Source: Bacillota bacterium
Lineage (GTDB): Bacteria; Bacillota_A; Clostridia; Lachnospirales; Bianqueaceae
Direction: 5' to 3'
Length of the DNA: 5,913 bases
Assembly: GCA_017420625.1 (NCBI GenBank)
Contig: JAFOIR010000020.1
Coordinates: 1-5,913 of the forward strand
A program made the translations under genes and the position numbers. The notes beneath the pieces were generated by a model. The model worked only from the letters and a program-made list of their open reading frames with translations. It was not told the DNA's origin and did no database searches. Below, piece by piece: positions 3,892-5,913 of the stretch; position 1 is the stretch's first letter; the number at the start of each line of letters is the position of its first letter.

Positions 3892-5913
3892 CTATGCCTT
3901 ACGGATCTCCACCAGATTGGTATGCTGGGGATTTCCTTTGGCGATCGGTGTGGGATAGGCGGTGGAGGTCAGCACGTTGATACTGCCGCGGACATCAACA
4001 CCCTGCTTGTCGGGAGTGAACCAGCCGCCCTGGGAAATAGCTGCCACACCCTGCCGGATCCTTTGGGTCACAACGGCCGGAATCCGGATACAGCCACGAT
4101 CATTATAGACTTCTGCCATTTCGCCGTCCCGGATACCTCGTGCGGCCGCATCCTCCGGATGGATCCACACGCCGGGTTTTTCCACCTCATCCTGCCATTC
4201 ATTGTTGTCATGGATGGAATGGGCACGGCGGCGTGTATGCCAGCCGATCAGCTGCAGCGGATATTTCTCTTTCAGCGGATCCTCCGGACCTTCCGGACAG
4301 GGCATATAGCGGGGGATCGCGGCGATATCCGGCTGGTTCAGATCGTAAAGTCTCCTGGAGAAGATCTCGATCTTTCCGGAGGGTGTTGGGAAGGGATGGT
4401 TCGCAGGATCTTTAATTTCCTTTTCAAATCCTACTGCTTTGATCTGTTCTTTGAACTGCCATCCGCCCTCCCGGCTGAAGGTCTCGTAGTCCGGCAGCTC
4501 AGGTTCCTTTTCACGGATAAAGGCATAATTGGCTTTCAGCCAGTCGCTGACCTGTGGCTTTCCTTCGATATATTCATCATATACACCCATTCTTGCGGCA
4601 GCTTCCTTCAGCCAGTCCCATTCGAACCGGCAGCCGAAGAGAGGCCGGATGACCTGGTTGTGTTTCAGGTAATAGTTGCTGCCAGCCCAGGGACCTATCA
4701 TATTTTCTCCCTCAAAAACCGAGGTGGCCGGAAGCAGCAGGTCCGCATACCTTGCACTGGGCGTCATAAAGACATCAGAACATACGATCATCTCGCACTT
4801 GTGATCGTCCTTCAGAATACGAATGGTATCGTTGATATGGCTGTGCTGATTGATCAGGATATCGCTGGCCATACAGAAGAGCATTTTAATATTGCTGTCC
4901 AGCTTTTCCACACCTTTGATCCCGTCTTTCAGCGGCTCGAGCTCTGTTCCGTGCTCGATAGCCCTGGTCCACAAAAACGTGGGGATCTTTCCCGGATAAG
5001 GATTCGGCATCCTGTCCAGGTAATTTGCCATCGATGTATGTTCGCCGATCCGGCTTCCATTGGCACAGCTGCTTCCGCCGCTGACGCCCACATTGCCGGT
5101 CAGGCAGGAGAGCATCATCAGGGCGCGGGCAGACTGTTCGCCGTTTCCATGGCGCTGGGCGCCGAAACCGGCTTCGATGCAGGCGGGTTTGGTCGTTGCA
5201 TATTCTCTGGCCAGAGCCCGGATACGGTGTGCCTCGATCCCCGTGATCGCCTCGGCCCACTCCGGTGTTTTCCTGATGCCGTCCCTGACACCGAAGAGAT
5301 AGCTGTGATAGCTTTCTCCGGCCGGTACCCCTTCCGGCATATGTTCCTCATCGAAGCCAAGACAGTAGGTATCGATGAAATGCTGGTCCTGCAGACCTTC
5401 TTCAAAGATAACATAGGCCATGGCATCGGCCAGTGCTGCATCAGTGGATGGTTTAAGCGCAAACCAGTCATCCGCGTAGGTGACCGCTGTCTGAGAGAGT
5501 CTGGGATCCACTGCGACGATCTTTACACCCTTTTGTTTCAGTTTTGAAAGATAGTAATTGCGTTCGGGACCGAAGATCGTCTCCGCCGTGTTGGCAGCCC
5601 AGAGGATCATCAGTTTGGTATCCAGCTGGGTAGAGGCGCTGCTCCCGCCGTTCGGCGTTCCGTAGACATAGTCGGATATATAGGTGACACAGGCAGAGCT
5701 GTAGGAATTATAGGCGTTCAGATAGCCGCCGTCCAGTGCAAGGAGCCGGTTCATCAAAGTGCCGGGCCGCATGATCCCGCATACGCCGGTACCGTACAGC
5801 ACAAAGCGGCTGCCCGGACCATATTCGCGTCCGGTGCGTTTTATATTGTCTGCAACTTCGTTAACCGCTTCTTCCCAGCTGATGCGTTCAAATTTTCCGC
5901 TTCCGCGTTCGCC
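3892..5913 (-). CDS. dmsA: DmsA/YnfE-type molybdopterin oxidoreductase (DMSO reductase family), 5' truncated by window edge
   Basis: The frame is open from the window edge to the TAG at 3892-3894, giving 673 residues of a bis-MGD enzyme of the DMSO reductase family. The first visible residues (KFERISWEEAVNEVA, 7-21) are the usual segment after the N-terminal [4Fe-4S] domain, so the signal sequence and cluster cysteines lie outside the window. SYSSA (70-74) matches the place where DmsA-type enzymes supply a serine ligand to Mo. IVAVDPR (132-138), GAQRHGNGE (251-259), LTGNVGVSGG (271-280) and NQHSHIN (355-361) are cofactor-binding segments. The C-terminal dinucleotide-binding domain (about 552-670) has WHTRRRAHS and ends KGNPQHTNLVEI, very like E. 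coli DmsA/YnfE. A GTG at 5800-5802 is internal. The likely role is terminal reduction of S- or N-oxides in anaerobic respiration; the actual substrate is not determined. Downstream come the S-like, SUOX-like and mobA genes; no dmsB or dmsC follows. Confidence 0.92.
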   Translation of the reverse strand, partial: GERGSGKFERISWEEAVNEVADNIKRTGREYGPGSRFVLYGTGVCGIMRPGTLMNRLLALDGGYLNAYNSYSSACVTYISDYVYGTPNGGSSASTQLDTKLMILWAANTAETIFGPERNYYLSKLKQKGVKIVAVDPRLSQTAVTYADDWFALKPSTDAALADAMAYVIFEEGLQDQHFIDTYCLGFDEEHMPEGVPAGESYHSYLFGVRDGIRKTPEWAEAITGIEAHRIRALAREYATTKPACIEAGFGAQRHGNGEQSARALMMLSCLTGNVGVSGGSSCANGSRIGEHTSMANYLDRMPNPYPGKIPTFLWTRAIEHGTELEPLKDGIKGVEKLDSNIKMLFCMASDILINQHSHINDTIRILKDDHKCEMIVCSDVFMTPSARYADLLLPATSVFEGENMIGPWAGSNYYLKHNQVIRPLFGCRFEWDWLKEAAARMGVYDEYIEGKPQVSDWLKANYAFIREKEPELPDYETFSREGGWQFKEQIKAVGFEKEIKDPANHPFPTPSGKIEIFSRRLYDLNQPDIAAIPRYMPCPEGPEDPLKEKYPLQLIGWHTRRRAHSIHDNNEWQDEVEKPGVWIHPEDAAARGIRDGEMAEVYNDRGCIRIPAVVTQRIRQGVAAISQGGWFTPDKQGVDVRGSINVLTSTAYPTPIAKGNPQHTNLVEIRKA

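Noticed and set aside
3619..5547. A 642-codon open frame on the + strand opposite the DmsA-type gene
   Set aside because: It is antisense to a gene with clear family motifs along its length. Its translation has no family-like motifs and is rich in Cys, Gly, Arg and His, as expected from a codon-bias shadow.

Overview
The window reads as chromosomal DNA from a low-to-mid GC anaerobic or facultative bacterium, most likely a member of the Bacillota (Clostridia or Erysipelotrichia type). The signs are AAGGAG-type ribosome binding sites, a TTG start, tightly overlapping operon genes, and a DmsA-type respiratory molybdoenzyme beside its cofactor gene. The species cannot be named from the sequence. 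I see no rRNA, tRNA, CRISPR, insertion sequence or integrase.

The left half (about 1-2250) is read on the + strand. It begins with the 3' end of an MFS efflux-type transporter. Next is an unrecognised, very acidic-tailed protein of about 177 residues with its own plausible sigma-70 promoter. It is followed by a two-gene unit: a MerR-family regulator carrying two C-terminal membrane helices, whose end overlaps a YbjQ/UPF0145 (DUF74) gene. Upstream of the regulator is a textbook MerR-type promoter with a 19-bp spacer containing a dyad, so this unit is probably autoregulated.

The right half (about 2290-5913) is a single operon on the - strand. In transcription order it holds a DmsA/YnfE-type bis-MGD oxidoreductase (5' end outside the window), a six-helix membrane protein resembling ECF transporter S components, a membrane-anchored protein with a sulfite-oxidase-fold-like domain, and MobA (molybdenum cofactor guanylyltransferase). 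The last three genes are joined by two ATGA stop/start overlaps. MobA makes the guanine dinucleotide form of the cofactor that the DmsA-type enzyme needs, so enzyme and cofactor maturation are co-expressed. The two small membrane-associated proteins between them are the least explained part. No DmsB or DmsC gene lies downstream of dmsA, unlike the E. coli dmsABC order.

The two halves converge at a strong hairpin (about 2271-2310) that overlaps the last codons of mobA and has a U-tract in the - direction.
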